This document shows, in pieces, positions 48,446 to 63,200 of a stretch of 64,000 nucleotides of DNA. Origin of the DNA: Climacium dendroides (taxonomy: Eukaryota > Streptophyta > Bryopsida > Hypnales > Climaciaceae); assembly GCA_950106755.1 (NCBI GenBank), contig OX467082.1, positions 37,324,001 through 37,388,000 on the forward strand. The letters are read 5' to 3'. The notes under the pieces are model-generated. The model searched no databases, was not told where the DNA came from, and saw only the letters and a program-made list of their open reading frames with translations. The position numbers were made by a program, and so were the translations under genes. Position 1 is the first letter of the stretch. Each line of letters begins with the position of its first letter.

Positions 48446-51400
48446 TCAAATAGTGAATTGTATTATTGCTAAAGAAAAATACCATTATTGATTCCAAATT
48501 GAAACATACTACAACTTTTATTTCATGAATTGGAATAGAATGACTCAAGCTATCCACTTATATGCCTACCTATAATATATACATGCCTATAAAACAAAAT
48601 TCATTTTTGTTACAGAAGAAGTGTAAAATTTGATTGAGTACTCAGATTCCCCAAGTGCATTCCTAAACAAAAAAATGAAACCTTAAATTTTTAGTGTCTC
48701 TATCAAAATTACACAAAACAAAGCTTTAGGAGAAGCTATAATGATTGGAAACTACACTAAAAACATCATAAGAGAAATAAAATATCCAAAGTCATTAATG
48801 AGAGCAAGTAGTCATATATTATTAACATAATATTTACATTTAGATGTCTCATTATTGATATATTGTCAAAAATATAAATTCAAAATACTACAAGATAAAC
48901 ATGATTAATTCCTAAAAGACCAAGGCCTTTTTTATGCCAAAAAACACTCAAAACTGCTATTTCTATAGCTAAGAGTAAAAAAATTTGTAAATTTTTTTTT
49001 GCACATTTAATTGTAGGATCTTACACCTAACTAATATGAAATGTGTAAAAATAATTTCAAAATTTTTAACTACATAGATTACAAGATTTTTGTGTTTAAA
49101 ATGAAAAAACAAGTTTTTCAGCTTATTGCGGGATTAGATTATTTGACTTTGAACCTTCTTAAATTAATTTTTTGCACTATAGAATATTTAGATTTAAATC
49201 TTTATTTTGGGGAATTGAATTGAGAGTGTTGGAAAAAATGAAAAATTCAAAAAAACTTAATTTTTATTCTTTAAATTTTTTTAAGAGGAAGTAGGTATGA
49301 GACAGAGGAAAAATCTAAATTATTAATATATCTAAAATAGAATTAAAATGCACTAATTCTAATGGTGAGATTGTTCTAGGAAGCACAATAAATCATGCGG
49401 AATATTTTTTTTGAAAAACTGTAAAAATTGCATTGAAAAATGAATTCTACAAGTTATTTTTTCAAGAAGATACTCTAATTGCCTAAAAGACAAGATTGCC
49501 TACAGCTTTTTCATAATAAATCCAAATGGAATGAACCAAAGCTTTCCATGTAGAAAAAAATATAATCCATGAGAAAAAAAATTCAAAAAAATTCAAAATT
49601 TCAATCTTTTTTACTATCCTCAATTTTTTGAGCTTATTTGGGCATAACTTTTGTTCCTAGGCACCAATTGAAAAAGTAATAATATTTACATGAATCTAAT
49701 CAATTTTTCCTATCTTCAAAAATAATTTCATAATTTTATAATTTCCTATCTTCAAAAAATCATAACAAAAATTCAGCCTATAAGTACCTACCCAAAATTT
49801 CATTCGTCCTCCAAAGGGACAATGGTCCTTTAGGGGTTAACCAATACATCAAACATACCAAAAGATTATTATAATTTATTTAGTATTATTTGATATTCAA
49901 TAGAGACAATAAAACAAATATTAAAATTTCGAAATGTAAATGTTCAAGATGTAAGGATGAAGTTGTGAAATGAAGTTTATACCATCAAGAAATTACTAGT
50001 TCACAAATGCATAGTGAACCTTTAATTAAGAAAGGTTTGTTGGTACCACTAATTGCCAAAGATTGTGGTACCAACAAATATCACTATTTTTGGCAAAGCT
50101 TTGATATATTCTTTATTTAGACTATAATGACCTTAATTTGGATCGGAATAATAATACTCCTTCTTACATTAAATAATGATTGAACACAAAATTGCACTAT
50201 TATATTTCATCATTTTTTCAATCTTTCTTTATATTTAGAAAGAAACAATGTCATCAAACAAGCATTTACTTGTTAAAAAAGATTGGTACGAAGAAAAATT
50301 CAAATTTGAACATTTTTGCATGAAGCTTGAGTGACCAAGGTAGCCACTTTGATGAAAATAAACAAAAGTTAGATTCCAACAAGCTTAAATTTACATGCAC
50401 TTTAGTCATTTCAAAGGTTTCACCTTACAAGTACTTAAGAAGAATATATAGGAGTTGAAGAATTTTTTGAGCTAATTAACAAAAATTGATGCCTTATGTA
50501 CTTTTGTAGTTTTGTGGTGTTCATTGAAAAGGAGGCATATAAACAAATCTTTTGTTTTCAACCTCAAAAATCCACAAATTACTTATTCGAATGTTCAAAA
50601 TTATGAAATGACTTGATTTGGATTAACAATATTGAAATAATTTTTTTAAAATGGAATTTGACCAATAGAAGATTCTATGGATAGAAAAGTGTCTTTTTGA
50701 TATGCTCATATCTAAATTCATTGAATAATTTGATCACCTATTATAGAGTGATACATAACTAGGTGAAAATCAATGATCATCAATGTGAAGTGGTGAACCC
50801 TATGACAAGCAATGGTGTTGAAAAAGATATGAGTGTCCATATTAAAAACATCACAATTTGACACTATAGGTGAAAGGCTTTCTTGTACATAACCCTTAAA
50901 CATCAAGTTTGCACTTATAGGTTGAGTTTTGAGGGAATCATTGAACCCCCAAGGATTTTTATTCTTCTAATCTACTTCCAAGAATTTTTGACTCTCTAAT
51001 AGTTGGAGTAATCTTGTGGGTGTAACATGCATAAAATTAAAAGTAATATATTGATTGGATTTTATATTGAGTTTCTTGTGTATGTTGGTGGTATAAGTCA
51101 TTTTCAGATTTAACAATTTGTACTTGTAACTAATGTTATTGCATGGGATTCTATGGAAGTGTTGAAGGAGAAATAATTATCTAGTCGGAAATTATTCCAT
51201 TAGTATAATAAGTTCGTTCCAAGGGAGATGGTCAAGTAGGGAATCTATGCTAATAGGTTCAATAATCCAATTTGTAAATCCATAGCCAAAAACAATACTA
51301 CAATGACATTGCACATACACACGACGCCAATTTGGCTGAAATACAATTCTATTAAAATCCCGAATTGGTCATTAAATCACCGTTACAGATTCAACAATAA

Positions 51401-54400
51401 TTTCACAAATTAATCATTCAATACACTCTCACAACTTATCTTGCAAATCATCCTTTATACTCTAATTGCTATCCTAATTGAAATCTAATTTTCAACACTC
51501 CCGACATTCCAACTAGGCTCTAATAATCCTTCATAGCTTCAACTAAGCCTGATTTAAAATTATTGCTCCTATCACTATTTTTCATCTTTCAACACAAAAT
51601 TTCTTAAATTCAACAATTAACATCCTTCTTCAATTATCTCCTAACTTGGATAATTTTCTCTCACTTCATTTGCACATCACACACACCGCCATGTACTGGC
51701 ACACACACATCCCAACTGGGACATAGATACACTCAAACCGATCCGACCCTGGATCAACCACAACACACTTCCCAACTGGGAAATCACACAACAAAACAAA
51801 ATACACAGCCTAACCGACTGGGACTCGCACTAGCTTCACTCGCTGTGGGTAAAGAAGAATGAACACAATTTGGGACCTAATAGGACTCACAAAGACGGTT
51901 ACTACTTGGAGAAGACAACCAACTGACAACAACCTCCAATTTGGATTTGAAACAACACCAACAATGATACCAATTTCACTCAACCCACTAACATTCATCA
52001 AATTCAACTGATCAAACATTTAACTCTAAATTCACTACTTACCAAATCAAACTTCACTACCTACCTCACAATTTTGGACATTCACCAAACCATGACATCA
52101 ACTCTTGACTTGAAAAATAATTCCGATTCGGTTATCTACAGGAAGTCAACATCAAATAATACAGAAGCCATCTAGGTATGGAATGCAAGAAAATTATGGC
52201 AGTGCTACTTAACCCCTAAACACCGTTTTTTGGCATCACAACAACTTTAGGCAGCTCACTATGAATGAAAATTTTATTTTATTTTCTTTGAAAATTTCAC
52301 AAAACATGTGCCTGAAGAGTAGCTTTAAGGTGCAACAATTTTCATAACTTTTGACTATATGGTTAAAAAGTTATTGCATGATGTCATTTTCAACATTTAA
52401 TAGGTAGTTTGGGCAACCCAAAAAACTTCTTTAAAAATCACTTTTTTTAAAAATAAAAATTTGAAATTGGTTCTTTACATTTATATATAAGTGGGAAGCT
52501 TTGAATCATTCCAATTCAATTAATGAGATGAAAGTTATGAGGAGTTTTAGTTTGCGGGTATTATGGTGTTTAGAGATTTTTCTATTCAAGATTTTGTGCA
52601 AGGGTGTCCATTGCAATCTTGGCTTCCAAATTGTAAAGGGCTCTCGGAAATGAGCCTCAAATACCCTAGATCTTGGAGATAAATGTTACATTATAATTTC
52701 ATTTCGAAAAAATTGTAGAGTAGATTTTGAAAAAATATAAATTGATTGGATTTGTGCATGTTAGTCCCTTTATCCTCATAATTTTTTGGTGACCAACTTT
52801 TTAGATTTGACATGTAAAAAGAAGATTAGAAGACTTCAAATCACTTTTGCACTTTTAATACTCTCATGATCATTTGAACATTATAATCTTTCAATCCATA
52901 AGTAACATTATTGCATTTCCTTATTCCATGTAATTTCTAATATCTATATTTGAATTTATAAGCATACATTTCAAAAAACATCGATATATTTATTAAAATA
53001 TTGACTTTTTATTCAGTTTAGAACAAATTCCTAGAAGTTCAAAAAAAGCCTTAGGCATTTAGGGGCTAATCAATTTATATCTTAGTTCAATGTCCCAAGC
53101 ACAATAGGAATGATTATAAATAATGTGGTTCAAATCCTTGTTTTTATCTATCAAATATTGTAGTTCTTCTAGGTTTCATTTGTTGTCTAGTTTTGTAGAA
53201 GTTATTGTAACAATTATTTATAAATATTCCTAAGAAAGTCAAATTTGTGTTTATAAAGCAATTATTAAAAAAAATGATTTTCACTTTGATCTCATTCAAA
53301 AAAGATTTGTCAATGTATGAAAAATATATTGGCACTTCACAACTTTTCCAATGTATCCAAATTACTTGAATAGATTAGATAGTAATAAATTTGTTCACCT
53401 CATAGGAATCAAAGAAATACCTACAATCTATTTTGTGTAAATCAAAGAACATCAAAAGATTGTTGATTCAAGGTCCAAAAGACTTTGGATTCTATTATGG
53501 TAATCAACTTATTCTGAATGATTTAGAGATATTTTTTTGTATTAAATTTTTTTAATACAATCTCTAATATTCTATCAGTTAAAAGAAAACAAAAAAACCC
53601 CTCTTCCACTGAAATATTTCATGAATCCTTCACTGATTATATAAATTGATTGAAAAATATTAGTCATGAACATTTTAATCAGATTTAGCAAACACATACT
53701 AAAAATCATGAATGTGGATAACATTCCATTTTTGAAGGATAACATTATGAAAGTAAGAATTTACATTGAATGCAATTTAATGTGGAAAATATCATTTATC
53801 CAAATTTGTTGAATATAACAATATGTAGCTCTAAAGTGTAAGTAAATTTTGACAAACTAGTTTTTAATCATGTGTCAATGTCCAAAATTAGTCAAAATAC
53901 AAGGTTCAATTTGAATAATCAAATCATAATCTAGAGATTTGTTCAAAGGATACATATGGATAACACTCTAATATTGAATTGTCTATTGTGTGAATTTCAA
54001 TTTTGTAAAAAGAAAATTACTCATTCATGTTTTAAAGATATTTGAAAATTCAAATTTAAAACACTCATTACCAATATTTTTTTTATGATTTAACCCTTAA
54101 AGAACCATAATTATGTTTTCATCAAAAATATTCTAAAACTGCCATTTCTAGTACAAGTATCAAATTTTGGAAAAAAAAAACATTTTTGAACACATGTAAC
54201 CAAGTAATTGCAAGAAATACTTGTTTTGTTTGGATGTCCCCTTGCCCATGGACAAGTGTTTTTTATTCATAACTTTTATATTGTCAGTTCGTTTTCTATG
54301 AAATTTGAAAAGAAAGTAGATGTAGTAGTTTTAAACATTGTGTAAATTTTTGGATTTAAAAAAAATTATTTTACTATTTTTAAATAGCCCCCAATTGGAT

Positions 54401-55545
54401 GTCTACCTTGGCCATTTTGGGGGGTTTGAGTCCTATTTTCGATCCAAAAATGCAAATGTGAAGCTCAAAATTGGTATTGAGGACATCTACTAAGGTTACA
54501 CAATCATGACAAAGATTATTGTAAAATAATAATCTGTCCACCTTCCACATGTGCTCAAAGTGCACTACCTTTGCACATGATTTTTTTTTCCTAGAGATAA
54601 AATTGCTTGAGAAGGAGCATCTTTAGGTTAGAAAAATGGATTTTTTAATTTAATTTAATTGGATTAATTTAATATTTTTTAAAAATATAACTTCAAAGTT
54701 TGTATTTTCTTGGTGTTTTTCATTGTGCATTTTTGGTGCATAACTTTTAGAGATAAATTTTTTTAGGTTTGAAATTTCAGAGGCATTCTATTTTCAATGC
54801 TTTGCAAATTATCCATATTTTATTATATTTAAAAAAAATTATTCCAAAGGTCACAATACTCACCTTTTTGAGCCAAAACCAACAAGTGTTTCTTGCAATC
54901 ATCCAATCTTGTAGTATGTTGGTTTGAAACAATGTGAAAAAAATTTCAAAATTTTCCACCATCTGGATTGCAAGATATTAGCGTTTGAATTGACATAAAT
55001 CTTCTTTTTGGCCCTACCAAAAACAAGGCAATTGCACTTCACAAGTTCACATTTGTATGAAAAATGTCGATTTGTATGAAAAAATGTCCAAAATGTTTCT
55101 TCTTCTTTGGATTCAATCTTTAAGGCAAGTTGACTACATGCTTGAAAATTTTCAGATCAATTGGAATTATACAACATATAGAAAAAAAAATAGTAAGTAG
55201 AAAGAAGTAGAGAATGATTCAGAATACTAAATTTATAAGAATTTATTTATGGAATTGAAAAATGCAAATCCCAATGTTGTAATAAACAATATACATCTAA
55301 TCTTTTTATTTTTATTTTCCAAAAACATTGAAAATTGAGGAAATTAAAGGACTTTAAAGTTTATTTTAAAATAAAGAATCTATAATTGCCTCATTGATCA
55401 AAATGGAATGATTTTAAGCTTTCCATGTATTTATAAATCTATAAAACTGATTTTTAAAATCTGCCTAGATTGCCCATTTACAAAAAAAAGTAACATATTA
55501 GGCCATAACTTTTGATCCATATTTTCAAAAGTCATAAAATTTAGT
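48446..55545. other. Intergenic AT-rich DNA, no gene recognised
   Basis: This is the longest featureless stretch. Only short open frames of low complexity occur. The block at about 51280-52150 is less AT-rich and has words such as CCCAACTGGGA repeated (near 51708 and 51768), but no coding domain or paired LTR was found. Confidence 0.45.
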
Positions 55546-56395
55546 ATATACTAGTGATTGGCACTTGTTATGCTACACATTCATCATTAAAATTTTATAA
55601 GAATTTTTATGTATTAGATAGAATGCAAAGTAAAAATTTCAATAAATCTTCAGATAAAAATTACTAAAATCTTCATATAATTTTTTTATATAAATAAGCA
55701 TATACTAAAATAAACAATAGAAATTTAATGAATAATTAATGAAATACATGCAATAATGAATACGATAAAAGATACACATATATTAAAATGCATTAGAAAT
55801 TTGACTTAATTGTTACACACAATGGCAACCCAAATAGAATTTAAAACTTGTAAATCTCAAAAGCTTCATGAACAATTTAATTGATGTGAAATCCAAAATC
55901 AGTTCAATCTAATAAATTTCTCAAATCATTTGGTAGTAGCAATAGAAAATTGAAATCAAAAGCACAAAGCTTACAAAAGTACAAAATTATAGAAATGCAA
56001 AAGAAGTATAAAGCCAAGAAAAGCAATGGAATTGCTACCCTTATAATATCACCATATTGATCCTCTTTAATATCACCTCAATTGCTACAACTATATTATT
56101 TCTATAATATCATCCTTTGTAAAAAGTGATATTACAAAGGTGATTGTGAATTGCTACTCTATTTTAGTAATATCACATTGTGTGAAAATATGATTTCTAT
56201 GTATACATGATTGAAAATATTTTTATAAAATAATTAAAATAATTATTTTAAAGACTTATTGAAATCATTATCATGCATTCTATTTAAATATATCAAATTT
56301 TCACTAATATGTCATACAATGAATGCGTAGCCCCTAGATTAATTGTAGCATTTATGATATTACATAGGGATTTATGATTTTAGTAGTATGATGAT
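55546..56395. repeat. Dispersed repeat, copy 2
   Basis: It begins ACTAGTGATTGGCACTTGTT and follows copy 1 (47566-48445) almost throughout. Relative to copy 1 it lacks about 15 bp in the right inverted end (GCGTAGCCCCTAG instead of a longer GCATAGCAAGCACGAG form), so its right terminus is damaged. A short GATGAT run closes it. Confidence 0.75.
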
Positions 56396-57245
56396 GATGA
56401 TGAAAGATATTCCTTGTCTCCACCTATTACAATTTTAGCCTAATATATGCAAATCTCCAACCACATACCTTCCCAAAATTTCTATGTTGACAAAAAAACA
56501 CATTCTAGTTCCTTACGGGTTAAATAATATGAAAATTAAATTAATTCATTCACTAGAAATAAAATTTGACTACTCACTTTTGAAAGATATTCTTTTGGGT
56601 TACAACTCACGGTTCATAATTTCTTTCAGTAAGTGTTTTCAGGTTTAATTGACTGCCTAGTTTAGACCTAGGATACCTCACATGAGAAGGGTGGCCAGAG
56701 AAAGTGTAGCTCTTCAAAGCATTCGAGAAGCATATGCACGGAAGTCCAAAACAACAGCAATTACATACTATACAGAGGAGACTTCAAATTGATTGACATG
56801 GTTGACTGGAGCAGGTGCAAATGTATGTGATCAGCAAACTCAACTACGACTAGAAATTAGAAAGATGCTAAGCACATATGGCTAAAATAGACACCGTAAT
56901 CGACCCTAAGCCTTACATTTCAGTGAACAATGTGGAGGGGTCATGAGTATGATCAACAAATGTATGGTCTCACTTGGTGTTACGAGTGATGTTAACGAGG
57001 GTGAGAGGGTCTTGGACATGAATTTAGTTTCACTTTTGGACTAGAATCAGTTTGCTAACACAACTCGTAACACCAAGTTGGAAAAGACGGTAAGTGATGA
57101 ATCGAAATAGCTTTGGCAAGTCGAGACCATCAGTCAGACGTCATCATGCCCTACAAGTCGACATTTGCTCTCTCGTGATATTCAATGGCAAAAGAGACAC
57201 TATAACCATTGAAAGCCCTGGAAAGTGCAACTTCGCCAAGCTCGT
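56396..57245. other. 3' flank of the DUF3638-family gene
   Basis: Composition changes from AT-rich to more balanced at about 56640, some 600 bp before the stop codon of the gene on the minus strand. No second gene is recognisable. The segment 56640-57245 may be 3' UTR or old repeat. No clear polyadenylation signal stands out. Confidence 0.4.
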
Positions 57246-60200
57246 CTAATGAAATGATAATCTTGCGCAGGACCTTTCAATCCTATTCACATCTTCTAAT
57301 GCTTCAGGTAAATTGATGGCGCACCTCGCAAAGGACAAAATCTGGCCCACATGTGAAGACGACGGATAGCCATGCCACCCACGAGCAGAGAGCAGCTCGT
57401 CTACAAATCCAACAGGACTTTTCTGAAAACCACATGCCACCTTCAGTGCTTCCCGCTTCTCTGGAAGGACAAAGCCATCCAAACATATGTCGCCACGCTC
57501 AAATGCATCCTCTTCAGCTCGACATCGAGGGCGAGGACACAGACCCAAAAAGGCGCAGTAAGCAGACTCTTCAGCCTTGCTTGCAAAAAAGGCAGTTCCT
57601 GAAAACGCGAGTAACTGGGCAACAAGAGGCAATCGGTCAACCATACCCTCTCCGGATCTAGCAGAAGGCAACACCAGTGCATCCTCCCGCAGCATCAAGT
57701 CCTGACTTTCACGAAGGCGTGGCGCAAACATATGAAGACGAGCAAAGCCTTCTCCACTTCGAAACTTTGGAATCAGACAGTTGGCTTCAAATGAGCTCAA
57801 AAGTACAACAGTCTCGTCCACAACTACTACCCATGCCACCGGTCGCAAAAAATCAGCTCCCCTGATCGGACTATTCCATGACACTACCGTTGCAAACTCC
57901 CGCGTGACATAAAACTGGCTACTCCAGGCTGCAATTTCGGCCTGTTCCCACAGCGAGGTGCAGGACCGCAGAGCTTCCAAAGCAGGTAAAAACTCCAGGC
58001 TACGACGGTGGAACCGCCCCGAGGCCAGAGCAAGGACATCAGGAGAAACGTCAGGTACATGTGGTGTGGCTGCCCCTGGCCTTTCCTTCTCTTCCTCTTC
58101 CTCCAATTCATGCTCTAATTCCCGCTCCTGCTCTTCGTCGAGGACTTGAGAACAACACTCAACACTGCCAGCATACTCCTTCATCCTCTTCACAATCGGA
58201 CGGCCTAGCTCCATCATGGTCTCCGCCGCGATAAGACCAGCACCATCCTGCATATTCTCAGCACTGCTGCATAGCCACTTTGATACGATAGCCGGTAAAG
58301 GCATTGACCTACGTCCGTTTCCATAGCATTGGACAAGGTCGACGATCTCGTTCTGCGTATTGAGCTCACCTAACGTCTGCAATGACATGGTTCCTCCCAA
58401 TGCTAAACGAGCCACCGTCTGACGCCGACAATGTGTGATGCCCTGTGCGCCCCAATGCCGGAAGCCATCCTTGATCGCTTGGACGCTATTTCGAGTGACC
58501 CAATCCAACACGTCCTTGCTTGTAAGCTGCCCGTTATCGAAACCACGAGAAGTCGATTGAATCGAAGTATGGACCTCATGCGACGCCCAGAAGCTCACGG
58601 AATGACCAGCTCCGAGCATGCGCATGCGCATGCACGCCTGAACCAGGCGGTCTTTGGTGATCCCGCGGCCCAGCGTTACGCACGCATGGTAGCCCTTGGG
58701 GAGCTTCAAATCCGTTCCACGAGTGTGCACGTCGTCAAGGTACACAACACAAGCATCCACCTTCCGGTCATACGGCGACACCGGTAGCGGCGCATCGTGA
58801 CCGTCCCGGTCCACGGCCTTGATCTGATTGTCCCCGTCGTCGAAGTAAATAGCGGCTTCGATTTCCGGCTGACCGGACACCATTTCAAGCCAAGTGGTGG
58901 CCACATCGCGGTTGCTCAGGTCCACCATAAGGGCTCCCACATCAAGCAGAACACGCGCTTGCCGATCAATGACGTGCCTCAAAATCCCATGCCCGTCGAT
59001 GTGCGATGGAAGATTCCGATACATCTGATTCTCCGCCCGCAGCAGATTGGCAATCACAACGCCATCAGTGCCTTGCAGCTCAGGTAAATCACGCTGCGTT
59101 ATGGACGTCGGCAGTAGAAGGCGGGTGTCTTTAGTGCCACTGAATCCGCAGACAGGATGACGTCCACTACATAGATCCCAAGCCGATGCCACGAGCTTTT
59201 CTTCAAACTGCTTGCATTCAACAGGGAAGACGACTGTGGAAAGCCAAAAGTCGATCACCCGCATATTGCGACGTAACAAGGGAAAAAGTTTCTCTTTCCG
59301 TTGCAAAAAATCGTCGAGGTTCACATCGGACAAAGATGCTGGCAAGCCCCCGTTCACGTCTTTCAACCATCGTTTGTACTCGTGGGCCTGGTTGGACAAT
59401 TTGTCCAGCCTTCGGAAGGCCTCCAGCAACTGCTCATCACCGAGACCGCCGTTGTAATAGCTCAGTTGAGTGAGCATGATCGCCACATCCGGATGGCCAT
59501 ACTCTGCACGCTCCACCGGCACATCCTTGGCCAAAAACGGTACCGCCATCTTCGGGTGACCCGAAGGCCTCACTCCATAATCCACGCGCCACCGCATGCG
59601 AAGCGCGTGCATGAGGACTCCGTAACTCAGAAGGCCGCGCAGGATCAAGACAATGTGGAGTAGCGGTCCTTCCTGAGGGAGAACTTCTTGAACTTGCTCG
59701 AGCGATATGGAGTCGTCCAAGACAAAATTTCGAACCAACTCCTTCTGATGTCGTTGCAGTTCACGAATCGCCAGATCCTCGTCTCGCCCATCGAGAATGT
59801 CTGCAACAATCTTCTCACACAAACTCGTGTTTAGCTCAGCGTTTAGCAAGCGGACGTGAGGAAATGCAGATCGACCCTCCTCGGCTTCCTTGAACTCAAT
59901 AGCGTCCCGACCAAATTGGGCCAACATGGAACCGAAATGATGTCGGGCGCTGCGAAGAACACTCTGCGACAACTTCCAACGCAAGTTTCCGCCACCAATG
60001 TTCTTCTGCTCACCGATTGTGTACACGACCTGAAAACATTATTGTTACCCATGGCCGATTAAAATCAAAGGTTGAATGGTACACTGATTTCTCCTAATAG
60101 TGCGTATGACACTAACTTCGGAAAGGTAAACGAATTTGAATTAGTGCAGGTTGAAATTATATCGTACTCTACCAATTCAAACAAAAATAAAAACTTGGGG

Positions 60201-63200
60201 TCACTAATTTTTACTGTCAAGCTCATTTTCCCTCTCCCTACAAGGACAAATCAGTTAATCCAACATGAGTCAAAAGGTAAAATAAACACCCGAACATAAG
60301 CTAAGCATATGCCATTACTTGAAGTCATTGGCCACAAACTCAGTAGATGGTCATGGATGCGCAGTCGGTCTACGAAAACTATTGATGTTAATAGTTAATA
60401 CACTGGTCTGATTATCATACCCGTTGCAACGTATTTCAAACGATATCGACAACAAAAACTAGTCAAATGTTCAACGTGGTCACCTGATACTTCACTTGGA
60501 GAATCAAATCCGACTCGTCAAGCACATCGCTCGCCTTACTATTCACGAAATCCAGCAGTTCCCGGAGATCACCACCACCACGTCGACAATGCTCCAGCGA
60601 CATCAGCTGCGCACTTAGTCGATGCTCAGGTCGCGTCACCACAACACCACGCTCCGCAATGCAGTCGAGATAAGCAGTCTTCATTCTCGCCACCTCGCTT
60701 GCACTCACTTTCATGTCCCGGCGAGAAGGAAACGTGTACACACGACGGTGGAGCAATCCACCCAGCTTCAACGCCAACGCATCAAAGTTGATTCGAAACA
60801 AAGAGCTCAAAACTGTCAGACGAGCGAATTGTCGACCATCCGAAATGGATGCACACAGGGCAGGAACGATCACACTCGTTTTGCCTTCGCCCATGTTCAG
60901 TTGCAACACGGAATTCGGACCGGATTCGGATTCCAGCATTGCATTGGTGACATCCACTTGCACCTTGCGCATCCTGTAATCCCCTTCCAGCTCAAGGAGA
61001 AGCCACTCTGGACGATCTATGGGCTTCCAATTCCGTGGACTAGTGTTGCCCAGCTCTTTCTGCAGCGCAACGGCATTGGTGCCAAAGAAACGCAGGCATC
61101 GCTCAACTTGCTGTTCCAACGTCCAGATCACAGCCAATGCACCAAGTGCCATGCGAACATGTCCCAAAACACCCTCACCGGCAGGGCTTACAAGCCAGGG
61201 GAGAAAAACAACGGGAGTCACACGCCGCCATAAGCCTGCAGCTTCCAATGTCCGAGATGTCAAATCCCCCTCAGAAGGCATCAGTGCGTCATGAAGAACC
61301 TTCCACAAAAATGTGGACTTCCTCTTACACTCACCAAGTTTCGTTGCAAGTTCTTGGACGTCAACCACAAGGGAAGATGGGGCCTGAAGTTTGTGCTGCT
61401 GATCCCAGCTGTGGCGCAGATCCGCTTTGAACACCTCGGATATTTGGCAAGCTGAGGACGAGCGGTCCGCTCTCAGAAACGAAGGATGTGGATCGCGCAT
61501 CACTAACTTCTGCTTCTCATCGCGGCACTCAACCACAATACTTCTCCCAAACTGACCTGCTCGAAAGATGGCCTCGGCCTCAAAATACTCTTGGGGTGAA
61601 AGTTTCGAGGGAGTTATAGGAAGGTTATACGAGAAAGTCTTTCCAGCTACGTCGATGTCCACGGGAAGCCCAAGCGGACCAGGCTGCAAAGCCATGGTGG
61701 CGCGATTGGAGAGCACCTTGATTTTCGCCTGCACGCTCGAGAGAAAACTGTGAAGTTGTTGATTATTGTGCCACCTCGTGAAGAGTTTTCGCACTCCACC
61801 AAGGGCCTGGTAGCCCTCAATTGTAGTAACTGACACCAAAGATGAAGAGATCGAAGCGTTGGGCCAAGACTGCCAACTGCTTCGGGCAATGCCAACCAAG
61901 CGTTCAACATCTTCCGCTAGTCTTTGATAATACAGTTCCCACAAAAGCTCATCCAAACTTTCAACACTTTGATAACGTTGTCTTCTAAGGAGAACAGTAT
62001 CACCACTCCATTGGCAAATCGTGAAATCAACCGTATGGCGTTCGATTTCATCCTTGACCATCGCGTCATTAAATGTTGCCTCGTTCGTGAGCTCATAACT
62101 TTCGTACTGTGGTGGATCTATGTTTTCGAAGTCGCGTGCATGCACAGCAACACACAGCAGCGGAAATAGTAGCCGATAGTCCACATCCCGAAAAGCTAGA
62201 AGGGTGAGAAAAAAAGTAAACTCCAACTGACGACCCTTCCTACTGACCTGTCTTGCCAGTTTATAAAGATTTATCCAGTGATCAGCAAAATCCTTCCCCG
62301 TGGCAAGCTTAAGCCATGCGCTCACGGTACTTTGGACGGGTAAAATGTCTTCCGGAGTGACTCCGATCAACGACTCGCGATTCAACAATGTCAAAATCAG
62401 GTGATCTCCAAATGCATCCAGCTTAGGCCAAGGTTCGCGATGGGCACTTCTCCACTGGAATCCAACTTCAGCCAAGACCCGCATTGCCCTGTGTTCTCTC
62501 AAGTTGGTACCCTCTTCCACAGACAAGTTCAGTTTGGGTACAAAGAGAACACTTGGAGATTCGCCTTCAACTTTCCGGTTCATCAGTGCCTCCTGTCCCA
62601 GAAAATTACGCGACCTCCAGTAGGATTTCCAACGCAAATTTGAAGCCTCCCTAGTTAAAGGGGGAAGAGCCTTCTCCGAACTCGGAAACAGAACACTTAA
62701 CTGATTGCTCCCTTCAATCAACTTCTCCACAACGAGACGAAAAGCATCAAGCGCCGTCGAGGGAAAAAGTCCTACTGGCCAAGTCACTTTCTGCATACAC
62801 TGCAGATGCTGGGGATACCACTCTCGCCTCGCAGCAAGTTTCTCAATGTTTTGCAGGATGGAAAGGGAGATGGCATCGTACGGCTTACAAGACCAGCAAC
62901 GGGGAGACTGGAGGAGCCTCAGTGCTGACTCCGTTCCTGTCAGTCCAGTGAAAGGGTCCGGAAGGGGATGGGCTGTCGATGCATGCAAGAGCGCCAAGTA
63001 CAACCAAGCTGCTTGGCTGGCCGGGGCTCGAAGACATCGCAGTCGATCATCCAAATCGTAAACAAAGAAGCTGGGGGACGAGAAATCGAAATCCTTGATT
63101 TCCACCACAGGATGACGTGGACCAAACTCGGGTCGTACTTCCATCCTGCGGGACAAGGCCTTCGAGTGAGGCATGATCACACAACGCTTCGGAAGTATGT

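Noticed and set aside
51280..52150. Possible LTR or gene because of lower AT content
   Set aside because: No paired repeat, target duplication, domain or long frame was found.
60622..61233. 203-codon plus-strand open frame
   Set aside because: It lies wholly within the conserved DUF3638 coding exon on the other strand and has no domain. It is a shadow of the GC-rich exon, as are the other plus-strand frames between 57353 and 63823.
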